DNA from: Novipirellula artificiosorum
GTDB lineage: Bacteria; Planctomycetota; Planctomycetia; Pirellulales; Pirellulaceae
Assembly: GCF_007860135.1 (NCBI RefSeq)
Contig: NZ_SJPV01000010.1
Span: forward strand, 236,005-300,004
Length of the DNA: 64,000 nt
Direction: 5' to 3'
Part shown: positions 35,101 to 43,680 of the stretch, piece by piece
Position numbering within the stretch: position 1 is the stretch's first letter
How the letters are laid out: every line of letters begins with the position of its first letter
Notes under the pieces: model-generated
The model's input: the letters and a program-made list of their open reading frames with translations, nothing else
Databases searched by the model: none
What the model was told of the DNA's origin: nothing
Program-made: the position numbers and the translations under genes

Positions 35101-37789
35101 GCGACCGATGCAGTCTCTCATTCTGCTCAAGCCGACTAAGGTAATCCGTGAGCTGAAATTGATACAACTCGCGTTCCTGATTCGCTTTTCGAGAGAGAAC
35201 TGCAATTTGCTCGGCATCGTCAGACAACTTGATTTGATCGCTTGCCGACATCGATTCTCTCCCGGCCTCATTGAATCGATTGACCAAGTCGCGTGTGGAG
35301 GCAATCTGCCGGTTGACATCGCGGATCTCGTTGCGAAGCCTTGATGACAAGTCGCCATCAATGATGCTGTCGTCGCGACGATCTTCCAATTGCTCGAGGA
35401 AATCTTTCACCAGAGCTCGTAGGTTTTCGTCGCCGGGCGGGTTGCTTAAAGCGTGGCGAAACTGGATCTGCCACGAATCGGAGTGATCGAACCACGTACC
35501 GAGCCGATCCAAAGTAAAATCGGGTAATTCCTCACGATATTGATCGATGAAGCGATCGATCGATTCAAGTCGAGCTTGAGCCAATTTGACGTATCGAGGA
35601 AGACGTTTCGTCGAAATGGAGGTTTCATCATCGACGATTGGCAATAGACTCTGGTACAACGACGCAACGTCGGTGAGTGTGCCCACAGCGACTTGCTGGG
35701 CTAACAGATAGCGAGCGAGATTCTCGAGCCGAGTCAACTCGTTACTGATTCGTTTCGGTTGTCCTGCAAGATCAGTCCGCCGCTTCTCGGAACGCTCGTC
35801 CGACTGTGACGCTTCTTGTTTCGATTGGAACGTCGCCAACCTGAATTTTGATTCCAAATCGATCACGGCACGACCGAGGAGTTCCAGATTGGTGGCTTCT
35901 GCATCATGGACGCTGCCAAGAAGTGCGGTTTTCAAATTGCCCAGTAGAGCCTCTTTACTTTGTCTCCACTGGTCGAATGGCTTGGCGTCGGTTTCCCCGT
36001 CGATCAACGCGTCCTTGGTTGGTTGTCGACCAGACGGCAGCAACCCTTGCGAAGCAAGCTGTTTCCCGCTGTTGGCCCATGCGATTGTCTGCTTGACAAG
36101 GTCATGTAGCGCATCAACTCGTGCATGACGATCTTTGTCAAAGGTCTCGTCGAGAATCAGAATCTGAACTAAGCTCGAGACGCCGCGTTGGCCACGGCGA
36201 TCCATTGCGGCAAGACGAAATTGAATCAAATCGCCATGTTTGAATTTCTCCGATTCTTGAATCGGATCGTCACGATGCAACAGGTCCCATTTCCACTCGA
36301 CCGTCAATGCCATCGCTGCCTCGCTCACTGCAAGTCGCTGTTCTGTAAACAGCCCCGCGTTGACCGAGTATTCTTGTTGAACTTGATCGATCGGTACGTC
36401 GTCCTGAACCGACGCAGCAAACGTTAATACATCAAGAGGCGACACCAGCATTGTTGATGGGGTTGGCTCCTTCCATCGCACGATCGGGGGCGAGTCCATG
36501 ACGGGGGTGATCGTGTATTGAGGGCTAAAGGGGTTGTCGAGTTCCGATTCGATACTGATAGCATCCACTTGGTACTGCGCCGGCGTCTTGATGGGCAGTG
36601 AGCCCGTAAACGTTTGATTGGACGAGTCGAGGGATTCCAACTCGACGATCACGCCTCGGTTTCCAAATCGAAAGCTCGCATCACGAACAGGCTGATCAAA
36701 ATGGACGGTCAGATGGGCTGTCGTTCCCGCGAGTGATTTCAGGTCACCGTGCTCACTTGTCTCTAGTACATCTTCGATCTTAGTGTACGAAGGAAACTCA
36801 TACCGTTTTTCAAATCGTGTCACTCGAGGCCGAGGCAGTGGCTTGAGCGTATGCCACAAGGTCACGGCATCACCAGCGAGCACACGATAGCGAACTTCGC
36901 TGGAGCCGACTCCAACATTCGCGGCGAACTGGGCGTTTCGGTTCGAGTTACCTTCCGTTTCCGTGGCACCTTGTTCGCGATTCTGGGTCGATGCGTCCGT
37001 TGTCGAAGTGATCGATCGAAGACGCGATTGGCGGGACAACATGGGAGCATCGAAGGAATCGTCCTCAGTCTCCCACTGCAACGTTACCTCATTTGTTGTT
37101 CTGCCACCAATCTGAACGACGATTGCAACGGCATCACCTTGGGCCACATAGCGACTCGGTGGCGAGGGCTCGAGGATCGTGACTCGCGTTTGCGAGGCAC
37201 GCTCGATCGCAGCGATCGGCAATGCGGCGCGAGCCAAGCGACGGCTGAATTGCAGCGACGGCACCGACATTAGTAGAAAACAGACAGCGAACACGCCGCC
37301 GCCAACCAAGAGCCATCGTCGAACGAGCTGCATCGGCAACAGCTTCTTGATATCCAGCAGCAATAACCGCCGTGCCACGATGGATTGCAATCGATCTCGC
37401 AGTTGGGCCGACCCATTTGCGAACTGCGGATCCGCCAACTCGACGGCAGACAACAAGTCATCGCGCACGCGTGGCTCCGTTGCTTCGAATTGCCTCGCCA
37501 GGTCACTTGGACTAGGACGCCGCAAGTAGCGAAGTCCGAAAAACCATAGCATGGTGGCGGTGAAAGCATACGCAGCAAGGCTCAACAGAAATCGAGCATA
37601 ACCAGGAACCAACCACAGGTAATCGCACAAGGCCACAACGAGGATGGAAGAAAAAAACGCGAGAACCGCGACTGCGAAGCATCGAATTGCGACCAACCAT
37701 CGCCGGCGCCTTGCAAATTCATCAAGCGTATCTGCCGTGATCGGATCCAGATCGGTGTGATCATCAATGAGACGTTCTACGGTTGACAT
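32138..37789 (-). CDS. Giant membrane-anchored coiled-coil protein (DUF4175-like)
   Basis: 1883 residues from the ATG at 37789, five bases after the upstream VWA gene's stop. Membrane segments lie at about 31-53, 65-86 and 157-178, followed by a large domain containing DUF4175-like text (ARLLSAVELADP-like start, then VVIVQIGGRT and YTITPVMDSPPIVRWKEP). From about residue 1100 to the end it is extremely Gln/Ala/Glu/Arg-rich coiled coil (for example QQAAEQAAAETMQ, RDAKQVQTESRNQRSREAQ), then a Gln/Ser/Asn-rich low-complexity stretch (QNGQPQQAQNGQSSQQGD). It resembles proteins next to DUF58/VWA genes in other planctomycetes. Function unknown; a long periplasmic tether or scaffold is possible. Confidence 0.85.
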   Translation of the reverse strand: MSTVERLIDDHTDLDPITADTLDEFARRRRWLVAIRCFAVAVLAFFSSILVVALCDYLWLVPGYARFLLSLAAYAFTATMLWFFGLRYLRRPSPSDLARQFEATEPRVRDDLLSAVELADPQFANGSAQLRDRLQSIVARRLLLLDIKKLLPMQLVRRWLLVGGGVFAVCFLLMSVPSLQFSRRLARAALPIAAIERASQTRVTILEPSPPSRYVAQGDAVAIVVQIGGRTTNEVTLQWETEDDSFDAPMLSRQSRLRSITSTTDASTQNREQGATETEGNSNRNAQFAANVGVGSSEVRYRVLAGDAVTLWHTLKPLPRPRVTRFEKRYEFPSYTKIEDVLETSEHGDLKSLAGTTAHLTVHFDQPVRDASFRFGNRGVIVELESLDSSNQTFTGSLPIKTPAQYQVDAISIESELDNPFSPQYTITPVMDSPPIVRWKEPTPSTMLVSPLDVLTFAASVQDDVPIDQVQQEYSVNAGLFTEQRLAVSEAAMALTVEWKWDLLHRDDPIQESEKFKHGDLIQFRLAAMDRRGQRGVSSLVQILILDETFDKDRHARVDALHDLVKQTIAWANSGKQLASQGLLPSGRQPTKDALIDGETDAKPFDQWRQSKEALLGNLKTALLGSVHDAEATNLELLGRAVIDLESKFRLATFQSKQEASQSDERSEKRRTDLAGQPKRISNELTRLENLARYLLAQQVAVGTLTDVASLYQSLLPIVDDETSISTKRLPRYVKLAQARLESIDRFIDQYREELPDFTLDRLGTWFDHSDSWQIQFRHALSNPPGDENLRALVKDFLEQLEDRRDDSIIDGDLSSRLRNEIRDVNRQIASTRDLVNRFNEAGRESMSASDQIKLSDDAEQIAVLSRKANQERELYQFQLTDYLSRLEQNERLHRSRPNVDLPYAADSELMQRALKNVNENGFVDYRGNALAPIHDELAKAFALIQSVHDAKIWHDELSLLLAAERRLAAYADARIEHPHWIERIRIGLEDGSQRMRHNGVDPSLAEAVNRIRNSGAYNQANHQITQRRWSGDPPLSAELWLNTIADDLAEAVKDLEPAAVNARDTIMRYVPTLAEQARRAAEQAAEAKQRTDDRPDDSPQTVQQLSSEQQAAEQAAAETMQALADRANRTDMTETSERELARDADAASAQIGDALQQAEQSMAAAQQSPQDTQRHQNLDKASAALEQLKRSLEQTAEHFERADAGEDVTRSRQTIREAADALQSDQELQQKFDQAEAMAKTASSSPEELLKRLEDELKRNVPMQEELSGIAEQAVQNAARTLGNAAQQEKTLNNEFEKSDPLLRERKTRMQQRLEALASRLGTVQDALLNRADRATAMAKQDALRRRVIDARETLQQTTQTMRRETSGDRLLSEIEQAALEASDAIDATRETMAGIKEQAQESAAEPVHERPEARDRAERDAKQVQTESRNQRSREAQNEASRWSRHQNDARRRISDTQREQREAKQSIQNSQKQLEKNSDNPWHRDELVRANQRLQQAEDAEQAARESQDFAKQMQLDADRRKREIEQQRIEPLPSENPPAEVAARLVDQVEEELAEIQDEIATIATQAEDIDSFRVSTPSATSAQQQQAFITEQTEAVTEQLARAARHEGRLEKPEMQQRLRQAAESVKTNAVASSEKAEASIAAAAQDAEASPIADRQIAETTQKLQAEADQLSAMGSPTEAQSQDAAQGMKTSSDDTLQQRARQLAETLDDLDRSLFAQNSQADNSQNGQPQQAQNGQSSQQGDSSGEGQPGQQPSAADKSQTLASAMNQQNQQLARERQRQIDASSLSSAQDRDSNAARQSSPLPDPTTRSTSTTIAGDSGMLDARGVDRQGTPWGQLRERRTDDAIESEASLGPPEYQSQIEAYFKAVAQRAAAQE

Positions 37790-37794
37790 CTTGG

Positions 37795-40182
37795 TTAAAC
37801 TAACCCCACCCGTTTGCGTAATAGCCATTCCATCGTCAACAGGGATACGATCAGCCAAAACCAGTAAAAAGATTGCCAGACCAAAATATCGGATTCGACA
37901 ATGGAACCGCTCGAAAGCGGCTTGAGGCGATCGAGCAACTCCTCCGCCGAGGATTCATGGAAGTACTGGCCGTTGCCCCTTTCGGCGATTTGCATCAGCG
38001 AGTTTCGATCAAGGCTAACGCGAGTCAACTCGCGAGTGTCAGCCGTGCCGACCCAAATCGGAGCGGATGCTTGCAGGGCGGTGGAGTCAAAGCCGCTCGC
38101 GCGAATGCGGATTTCATACTCACCTGCTTGCAGTGGCCCGGTCTGACCTTGGTACGTTCCACGCGATGGGTTGTCGCTGACCAAGGGGACGGTCATCACG
38201 ATCTGCTCACCAGAAATCAACAAGGCATCAACCGTCGAATCGCCCATCGGTTTGCCTGCGGGGTCTTGCAAACGCACTCGGATCGTTGACGATTCCCCTG
38301 TTCCATATTCAACCTTGTCGGTCCCAAGAGCCACAAAAGCATCGCTGGCAGAGTAGGGAGGCTGCATCACCGCGGCGAATAATTGGTTCCAAAACCTGGC
38401 GTGCAATTGGTCCGCTACCTTGTATCGCCACCGCCACGTTTGGTCCGAGGAGAGGTAGACAACTCGTCCGGCTCCGAACAACCGCGTGACCAACCAGGGC
38501 GAGGGCGAGTTGTCGGAAAGAATCACGCTGGCCCAAACTTCGGCACCCGCCTGAGCCCTCACGGGTGTAGCGTATTGTGGCGCCGGCAAATGATCCCACA
38601 AGGTTGACGCCTCGAAAGGTGAATTGACAAGGTTGAGCACGGGGCTCTCGATCCCGACGCCGGTTGGAACGACCTTTGTCGCACGTCGTGTCGCAGGACC
38701 AAGTTCAAAATTGACGGGAATCAGGTCCTGCAACTTCGTTTGTGCCAATTCTCGTACTCGGCCATATCGACCATCGATGATCACCAACCCACCACCGCGT
38801 GTGACAAATTGCCGGATCAAGTCTACGTCTGCATCACGGACTTGATCGGTCGGCAGCTCACCCAACACAATCGCGTCATAAGCCGAGATCGCTTCGATCG
38901 TCGACGGGAACTCGCCGGCACCTTCGCCTCGGTTGAGCGTGGGCGTATCCGTCCCCGGTCCAAAAATCAACGTATCCACTTTCCAAGCAGGATCGCGTTC
39001 GAACAGGTTGCGAATGTAACGGATTTCCCAACGACTTGACCCGTCGAGAATCAACAAACGACGGTCACGCGTTGACGCCGCAACGCGAAACGCCATCGCG
39101 TTGTTCTTGGAGAGGATCTGCGGGCTGCTTTCCGGCCCCACAACGAGCCGTGGGCTTACACCCGCCGCATCGACGATCGCTCGCAAGTCCAACGGGACCG
39201 CACCACGACTGACGCCGCGAGGCACATCCCCTCTCGCTGCCTTGACGAGCGGTTCAACATCCAGTGTAAACGGCACTTCCTGGTCACCGTCCACATCCGG
39301 TGTGATCTGTTGCGACCAAACGACCTCCCCTAAGTGTTCAATTCGAATATCAAGGGGCTTACCGGAGAGCCCAACGTGTTTGACGAGGATGTGTCCCGCC
39401 AACTGCCCGTCGGCAGCCACCGAATCAGGCCGGATCACTTGAGCGATTCCTGCGTCAGCGGGTTCATCTTCGGATCCCATCCCCAACGTCATGACCTGCA
39501 TCTGACTCGACGCCAAACGCTGTGCTGCATCGCTTGGCGACGCTCCCGTATTGTGGCGGCCATCACTGATGATCACGATGGCGGATTGCACAACGGATGG
39601 ATCGGAGCGATTGGCGTCTCGATTGATCTTTCTCGACGAAGACTCAAGTGGGGAAGCCAGATTCGTACGGGTTCCGGAAGCGTTAAGACTGATCGCCGAT
39701 TCCAACGGTTCGCGATCCATCATGGTCGACCAAACCGATGCAACACGCGACTCGTCGAACGTGACCAGTTCGACGTCGTGTGTTCGCCTCAGTGCTTCGA
39801 CCAAACCAGGGTACTGCTCATTGCCAACCAACAACCGGATCGCCCGATCCAGCCGCGAAGGTGAAGACGCGGTTGCAACGCTGTCGGTCACCGACATGCT
39901 CTCGGAGGTGTCGATGGCAAAAACCACTTTTCCCAATGTTCCAACAATCTGGCGCCGGTGCCAAATTGGACCTGTCAGAATGAAGATCACCAAGGCAACC
40001 GCAGCCCCTCGCAACGCAGGCAATAGATAGGAATGGGGGGCAGCGAGGTGGCGCGTTTCGCGTAGGTAGAACGCCATCACGGCGGCTGCAGCAAGAAGTG
40101 CGACGCAAACGACTCCCGCGACAGGCAGGTCACCAGCAAACCGAAGCGATCCGAGCGGCAACGGGAAAAATAGCAAGATCAT
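37795..40182 (-). CDS. VWA domain / class-I amidotransferase-like membrane protein
   Basis: 795 residues. Two N-terminal membrane segments (about 18-40 and 57-72) are followed by a von Willebrand A domain with MIDAS D91-T-S93-E-S95 in VVFAIDTSESMS and GTRTNLASPL later. The middle contains a glutamine-amidotransferase-like fold (YDAIVLGELP, FVTRGGGLVIIDGRYG) lacking an obvious catalytic Cys. A C-terminal membrane segment (ILVWQSFYWFWLIVSLLTMEWLL) ends the protein. Similar triple-domain proteins accompany BatA-type genes. Overlaps the previous gene by 4 bases (ATGA), and its own stop is 5 bases before the giant gene. Adhesion or complex-assembly role inferred. Confidence 0.88.
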   Translation of the reverse strand: MILLFFPLPLGSLRFAGDLPVAGVVCVALLAAAAVMAFYLRETRHLAAPHSYLLPALRGAAVALVIFILTGPIWHRRQIVGTLGKVVFAIDTSESMSVTDSVATASSPSRLDRAIRLLVGNEQYPGLVEALRRTHDVELVTFDESRVASVWSTMMDREPLESAISLNASGTRTNLASPLESSSRKINRDANRSDPSVVQSAIVIISDGRHNTGASPSDAAQRLASSQMQVMTLGMGSEDEPADAGIAQVIRPDSVAADGQLAGHILVKHVGLSGKPLDIRIEHLGEVVWSQQITPDVDGDQEVPFTLDVEPLVKAARGDVPRGVSRGAVPLDLRAIVDAAGVSPRLVVGPESSPQILSKNNAMAFRVAASTRDRRLLILDGSSRWEIRYIRNLFERDPAWKVDTLIFGPGTDTPTLNRGEGAGEFPSTIEAISAYDAIVLGELPTDQVRDADVDLIRQFVTRGGGLVIIDGRYGRVRELAQTKLQDLIPVNFELGPATRRATKVVPTGVGIESPVLNLVNSPFEASTLWDHLPAPQYATPVRAQAGAEVWASVILSDNSPSPWLVTRLFGAGRVVYLSSDQTWRWRYKVADQLHARFWNQLFAAVMQPPYSASDAFVALGTDKVEYGTGESSTIRVRLQDPAGKPMGDSTVDALLISGEQIVMTVPLVSDNPSRGTYQGQTGPLQAGEYEIRIRASGFDSTALQASAPIWVGTADTRELTRVSLDRNSLMQIAERGNGQYFHESSAEELLDRLKPLSSGSIVESDILVWQSFYWFWLIVSLLTMEWLLRKRVGLV

Positions 40183-42491
40183 GCCAGCTCTCCAACCCGA
40201 AGCGGATCATTGGGGCCGGCCGATGGCGGCTTGGGGGGCAAACGCTTGGGTGTCGAAACCTGTTGAATCACCATCTCCAAGATCATGGCAATCAACAGCG
40301 CGACCAACAAGCCGCGCCAGATCTCGCGTCCAAAACGACGCGTCTGTTCAGCCGATTGGATTTCATCTGCTCTTTCGTAGACTGTCGCTGAAACTCGTTC
40401 CGCGAGCGCCGATAATTGCGCCGGCGCAATCGCTCTCAAACGGGACTCTGCCGCTGTGATTTCTGCCACTCGCACCGTGGACGTCATGTTCACTTCGGCC
40501 TCGCTCGGCTTCGCGAATTGACGGAACCGGTACACGCCGGGGGCCGAGGTTTGTTTCCAGACGATTTCCTTATCTGTCTCGATGACCTCCACGGCAAACT
40601 CCGAAGAGTTGGGGGGTTGGACGGTAAAGCGTCGCTGATGGAGTGGCGGTATTCTGCGATGGTCGCCCGGGGTGTCCCCGCTGGCGAGAGTTTCACCAGC
40701 AAACTCGTTGAGCGGAACCACCATGGGTTGTCCCGTCATGACGGTCATCAATTTACTGCTTCCAATTAGATCCAGCACCAGCTGTTGCATCATCGGCAGG
40801 TAAACGCGACGCAGTGGAAGCGACGACCAACTGGCATCCGCGGGGATCGCGAACTGCACGATTCGCCCGCGTCCTCGGCGAGCCGAAACGACCAACGGGT
40901 CACCATTGTTCATCGACAGCAGCACCGTGCTGGATTCTTTTTCTGCTTCAGACGACCGGCCGTTCAACGTTAATTTCCGATACGCATAGACGTCCACTCC
41001 GCTGAGAGGACGCTGATTCCCTACGGCGAGCCGTTGCCACGGTTGATACTTTGAGTTTACGGCTCCGATTCGCATCGGATGGTCCTTCCCCGAAATCCGG
41101 TCGCCGACGATTTTTCCGATTTCGGCAGGAAGAACCAACGCTGGAGGATCACGATCCACGTTGCTCCGATCGTCCGCTTGGTTCAGGTTTTCGCCATCGA
41201 ATAGGACCAGGGACCCGCCGGCGAAGACAAAGTCGGCGATCCTTTTCTGTAGCGCGGCATCAAGCGGAGCGACATTTGCCAACATCAAGATGTCTGGCGG
41301 TTGGTTTCGCATTTGCTCGGACAACTGGTCGACCCGAACGACCGTTGCTTTGACCGTATCCACCTGGTCTTGTTGAGCAAAAGCAAAGGGGCTCAGCGCA
41401 ATCGCCAAGAAATCAGTTTCACTCCCAAGCGACGCCTTGCTCGGTTGCCCATCCGCCAACAAGACCTCGATCTCCTCGATAGCCTCGACCGCAATGCTGC
41501 GTCGATTATCCTCGACCAAGGCGTCGGCGAACTCAACCGCAACGGCGACTTCATGCGTTCCCGCCTCAGAAATCGAATGAACGAAATTCGTCAGAGCTGT
41601 CGATCGAGCTGGAAGTGAAATCGATCGTGATGGTTGTTCCTGTCCGTCGACTGACCAAGTGACACGCAGGTCATTCAGCATCTGATCGCTGGCGTTGCGC
41701 ACGCGTGCGGCAAACTGAGATTGGCGATTGGGAACGATTGCGGGGGACAGTGCTTCGACCGAGTCAACCGAAACGTTGGAAAGCGATTCCAGATCAGCAC
41801 CGACATTCCAAAACTGAATGGTCGGTGATGCAGGATTGTCGCGAAGCTCAACGGCAAATGCACTTAGCATCTCGCTCGAAGCAGCATCAAAATTCGCGTC
41901 CTGGAAATCGGAAATGATCAAGACGCGACGCTGCGGGTGCGAAGCCTGCTCGGCGGCAGCCACCGCGGTTCGAATCGTCTGCGCGACATCAAACGGGCCG
42001 TTTGTGTTCTGCAAACTCTTGACCCGTTGAATCGCATCCTCGATTCCCATAGTCGCCGGTAAGCGATCGATTTGGCTTGTCTGGATCCAAACAATTTCGT
42101 CTCGTCGCGACAGACGAGATAGCAACGCCGTGAGTTCGTTTCGGAGTCGATCGATTCGAGACAATCCCGACTCATCGCGCGCGGACATACTAAGGGTATC
42201 GTCGACAACAATCACAAGCGACTGTGGGGCGTCACCGGGCAAGGCTTGAAAGTGCGTCAGGACGGGGCGTGCTAAACAGAATGCCAGCAGAATGGGTAGT
42301 AAACAGCGCATCAGCAAAAGCAGTAGCTGTGTCCATTGCAATCGGCGTCGATTGATTCGGACCACGGGCTCAAGCAAATGCATTGCGCCCCACGAAACCG
42401 TTTTGAAACGACTTCGGTAAAACAGGTGAATGACTAGCGGGATGGTGAATGCAGCTGCACCCAACGCAAGTACGCTGTTAATCAACGTCAT
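40179..42491 (-). CDS. BatA-like N-terminal domain / VWA membrane protein
   Basis: 770 residues. Residues 1-75 form the BatA N-terminal region: ALGAAAFTIPLVIHLFYRSR, VSWGAMHLLEP and RRRLQWTQLLLLLMRCLLPILLAFCLARPV, with two membrane segments. A VWA domain follows with the D97-x-T99-x-S101 version of MIDAS in VIVVDDTLSMS, RVLIISDFQDANFD, and later domains including an amidotransferase-like FAGGSLVLFDG. A C-terminal span (LLVALLIAMILEMVIQQ) precedes the tail. Overlaps both neighbours by 4 bases (40179-40182 and 42488-42491). Related to the Bat aerotolerance set in Bacteroidetes; exact role in planctomycetes unknown. Confidence 0.9.
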   Translation of the reverse strand: MTLINSVLALGAAAFTIPLVIHLFYRSRFKTVSWGAMHLLEPVVRINRRRLQWTQLLLLLMRCLLPILLAFCLARPVLTHFQALPGDAPQSLVIVVDDTLSMSARDESGLSRIDRLRNELTALLSRLSRRDEIVWIQTSQIDRLPATMGIEDAIQRVKSLQNTNGPFDVAQTIRTAVAAAEQASHPQRRVLIISDFQDANFDAASSEMLSAFAVELRDNPASPTIQFWNVGADLESLSNVSVDSVEALSPAIVPNRQSQFAARVRNASDQMLNDLRVTWSVDGQEQPSRSISLPARSTALTNFVHSISEAGTHEVAVAVEFADALVEDNRRSIAVEAIEEIEVLLADGQPSKASLGSETDFLAIALSPFAFAQQDQVDTVKATVVRVDQLSEQMRNQPPDILMLANVAPLDAALQKRIADFVFAGGSLVLFDGENLNQADDRSNVDRDPPALVLPAEIGKIVGDRISGKDHPMRIGAVNSKYQPWQRLAVGNQRPLSGVDVYAYRKLTLNGRSSEAEKESSTVLLSMNNGDPLVVSARRGRGRIVQFAIPADASWSSLPLRRVYLPMMQQLVLDLIGSSKLMTVMTGQPMVVPLNEFAGETLASGDTPGDHRRIPPLHQRRFTVQPPNSSEFAVEVIETDKEIVWKQTSAPGVYRFRQFAKPSEAEVNMTSTVRVAEITAAESRLRAIAPAQLSALAERVSATVYERADEIQSAEQTRRFGREIWRGLLVALLIAMILEMVIQQVSTPKRLPPKPPSAGPNDPLRVGELA

Positions 42492-43390
42492 CCAATTCGT
42501 CTCCGCAGGGCAACGTATTGATGCAATGCATCATCGAAGGATTGGTCCGTACGCAGTGGCACCAAGTCAACTCGATTGCGCCGACACAAATCGCGAAGTT
42601 GAGTGAGGTGGGTGTCAAGCCGATCGAGGTAGGCCGATCGGATCGACGCGGCATCGACGGTTTGGTCCTCAGCGGTTTGTTCCAAGTCGCGAAACTGAAT
42701 CCGTCCCGAGAACGGAAAATCAACTTCATCAGGATCGAGAACTTGAAAGAACACGACTTCGTGTTTTCGTGAACGAATCTGTGCGAGCGAACGGCCGAGC
42801 GATTCAAGGTCACCCATCGCGTCCGACAAGATCACCACCAATCCACGTCGCCCCATTTTGGGGACGACCGTCGCCAAGGCACCACCGAGATCCGTTTCAA
42901 TGCCTTCGGGAGTACCGACGAGCGCCGCCAACACCGCTTTCAAATGAGACGCTCGACTACGTGTTGCGACGATGTTGCGTGGGATGCTGTCGAAGGTGAT
43001 CACACCAACGCCGTCTTGTTGCCCAAGCATCAAATAGGCGAGTGAGGCGGCGAGCCGTTGGGTGTAGTCATCTTTGCTTAACCCGCCGCCACGGTCACCT
43101 CGGTACAACATCGATCCGCTCCGATCGACCAACAGGGTGCACCGCAGATTCGTTTCTTCTTCGTGTTCTCGAATGTAGAGTCGATCGCTCTTGGCAAACG
43201 CTTTCCAGTCAATGTTCTTCAGTTCGTCACCACGAACATAGGGGCGGTGTTCCTTGAATTCGACACTGAACCCCCTATGGGGCGAACGGTGCCTACCCGA
43301 GCAGAATCCTTCGACAATCCCACGCGCAAGCAATTGCAGCGACGCGACTCGCGAGAGTTGTTTCGGTGAGACAAGGTCAAGGATTCGCAT
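42488..43390 (-). CDS. DUF58 domain protein (VWA-like)
   Basis: 300 residues from the ATG at 43390. The DUF58 signature block is intact: RGFSVEFKEHRPYVRGDELKNIDWKAFAK, then LYIREHEEETNLRCTLLVDRSGSM with MIDAS D89-R-S91-G-S93. DUF58 genes usually follow a MoxR AAA ATPase gene and precede BatA-type genes; here there is no MoxR gene next to it, and the regulator upstream is divergent. A TTG at 43420 would add 10 residues. First gene of the operon, cytoplasmic or membrane-associated. Likely chaperone-assisted assembly of a membrane complex, by analogy with MoxR/DUF58 systems. Confidence 0.9.
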   Translation of the reverse strand: MRILDLVSPKQLSRVASLQLLARGIVEGFCSGRHRSPHRGFSVEFKEHRPYVRGDELKNIDWKAFAKSDRLYIREHEEETNLRCTLLVDRSGSMLYRGDRGGGLSKDDYTQRLAASLAYLMLGQQDGVGVITFDSIPRNIVATRSRASHLKAVLAALVGTPEGIETDLGGALATVVPKMGRRGLVVILSDAMGDLESLGRSLAQIRSRKHEVVFFQVLDPDEVDFPFSGRIQFRDLEQTAEDQTVDAASIRSAYLDRLDTHLTQLRDLCRRNRVDLVPLRTDQSFDDALHQYVALRRRIG

Positions 43391-43680
43391 GAACAGGGAG
43401 CGCCATGGGTGACGGGACAAGCAAGGGGGGCAAGTGGCGGTGCAAACCGAACGATTATGGTACTTTGTTTATCGCGGCTGAAGTGGCTACGGGCGAGCAG
43501 ACCCCGACGGGGGGTGTGCACAAACAGTACGCTCCGCAATAGGACAGGGCTTTTCAGCGCGTTGCTGTCACAAGAAAGGTATGGCCTTGGGGATCGAGTT
43601 GAGGCTATCGCTATTGTAGCGAAATCGCGATACTTTTGGACCGCGAGGTTCGGTTTACCCGGTGTTCGAAAACAAAAATC
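43391..43680. promoter_or_regulatory. Divergent promoter region, DUF58 operon / XylR-type regulator
   Basis: These 290 bases between divergent starts should carry promoters for the five-gene minus-strand operon and for the regulator. No operator palindrome stood out on reading. Control of the operon by the adjacent regulator is a hypothesis only. Confidence 0.4.
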
